From assembly GCA_015493625.1 (NCBI GenBank), contig WGCT01000250.1, positions 1-5,797 of the forward strand: a stretch of 5,797 nucleotides of DNA, written 5' to 3'. This DNA comes from Draconibacterium sp. (GTDB lineage: Bacteria > Bacteroidota > Bacteroidia > Bacteroidales > Prolixibacteraceae). Positions 5,225-5,797 of this stretch are shown one piece after another; position 1 is the first letter of the stretch; each line of letters starts with the position of its first letter. Position numbers and translations under genes: made by a program. The notes under the pieces are model-generated. The model did no database searches and had not been told where the DNA came from. It was given only the letters and a program-made list of their open reading frames with translations.

Positions 5225-5797
5225 TTATTTTATATTCTTAATGTCAACTATTGGCATGTTGCTAAAACTCCACATGGCATTTATTAAACCTGCTTTTTGA
5301 AATTGAGTTAAGTCGGAAACAGATATTTTGCATTCCATAACTTTTTTTTCTTCCAGCAATTTTGCGCGTTGAGTGCCTGGCAAAAGCGGAGTGTCGGGTG
5401 TCCACCATTTATCTCCGTCGAAAAAGAGAAGATTTGCAACGGTGCTGTCTGTAATAAATCCGTTTTTTACAATTATAATATCGTCGTAATTGCCCCGTTT
5501 TTCAAAAAGAAAATTTAGCAGCTCGCGGTTCGAATATTTAAACTTGTAATCAATGTTGTTCTCTTCAATAATTTTTAAGCTCTCTATTTTTCGATAATGA
5601 TGCGGAATGAACTCGATTTTTTCAATTGTTTCGGAATAGGTTACACGACACCGGAACATACCGGTTTGCGCATGTGGCGGCACCGTTATAATTTTTACCA
5701 GGTCGAGTTCGTTGGTTTGTTCGAAACACATTTTACGCGCACCGTTAAATCGCCGGTTGTGCCATTTCATATTAACCAGTTCTCCGTTGTTGCATTT
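5225..5797 (-). CDS. Class IV aminotransferase family, probably 4-amino-4-deoxychorismate lyase-like (N terminus cut by right edge)
   Basis: The minus-strand frame stays open to the window end. Before the internal ATG (5770) it continues as KCNNGELVN, which matches the usual opening of Bacteroidota homologues (FETIK.. NGE..N), so the true start is a few residues outside the window and M at 5770 is not the start. The 190 codons seen are nearly the whole protein (about 195-205 usual). Class IV fold-type PLP enzymes include PabC, which converts aminodeoxychorismate to p-aminobenzoate plus pyruvate for folate synthesis, and branched-chain or D-amino acid aminotransferases. Counting from the ATG at 5770, visible marks are HNRRF (4-8), KYSNR (78-82, with K78 the likely PLP lysine), VKNGFITDSTVANLLFFDG (101-119) and the TPDTPLLPGTQR loop (124-135). 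The short length favours the PabC-like branch; pabB might lie just outside. The gene is convergent with korB and shows no obvious link to it. Confidence 0.78.
   Translation of the reverse strand, partial: KCNNGELVNMKWHNRRFNGARKMCFEQTNELDLVKIITVPPHAQTGMFRCRVTYSETIEKIEFIPHHYRKIESLKIIEENNIDYKFKYSNRELLNFLFEKRGNYDDIIIVKNGFITDSTVANLLFFDGDKWWTPDTPLLPGTQRAKLLEEKKVMECKISVSDLTQFQKAGLINAMWSFSNMPIVDIKNIK

Noticed and set aside
5768..5770. ATG at 5770-5768 as the start of the aminotransferase
   Set aside because: The frame remains open to the window end and the upstream codons encode the conserved family N terminus (KCNNGELVN), so the real start lies outside the window.

Overview
The window looks like chromosomal DNA from a Bacteroidota bacterium, probably near the Marinilabiliales/Prolixibacteraceae; that family-level placement is inference from protein style, not measured. 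The clues are moderately AT-rich DNA, start codons mostly without Shine-Dalgarno sequences, candidate promoters of the Bacteroidota type (TTG about 17-23 bp upstream of TAnnTTTG), and proteins that read like that phylum's versions. The content is mainly core metabolism. I see no phage, insertion sequence, CRISPR array, tRNA or rRNA, and no clear previously undescribed system. The more unusual signals lie in the intergenic DNA.

Layout, left to right. Positions 1-67 (minus) hold the first 22 codons of a sugar-phosphate nucleotidyltransferase that runs off the left edge. Diverging from it, 271-1482 (plus) encodes a 12-helix FucP/GluP-type sugar transporter of the major facilitator superfamily. 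It converges on a gamma-class carbonic anhydrase-like protein (1568-2083, minus, TTG start), and the two share a strong bidirectional terminator at 1504-1540. A 206-bp divergent region (2084-2289) then carries candidate promoters for both sides, an imperfect 30/31-bp tandem repeat and a leader hairpin. Next comes a two-gene operon: korA (2290-4128) and korB (4131-5174), separated by 2 bp. It ends in an intrinsic terminator at 5198-5222. Finally, a class IV aminotransferase, probably 4-amino-4-deoxychorismate lyase-like, lies on the minus strand at 5225-5797 and is cut by the right edge.

How the genes work together. KorA and KorB should form one enzyme, a two-subunit 2-oxoacid:ferredoxin oxidoreductase, most likely specific for 2-oxoglutarate. 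It links the TCA cycle to low-potential ferredoxin and releases, or in reverse consumes, CO2. The divergent carbonic anhydrase-like protein could interconvert CO2 and bicarbonate near that step; this is inference from adjacency. The transporter and the divergent nucleotidyltransferase may form a sugar uptake and activation pair. The aminotransferase probably belongs to folate (p-aminobenzoate) synthesis and looks unrelated to its neighbours. No gene-free stretch exceeds 300 bases.
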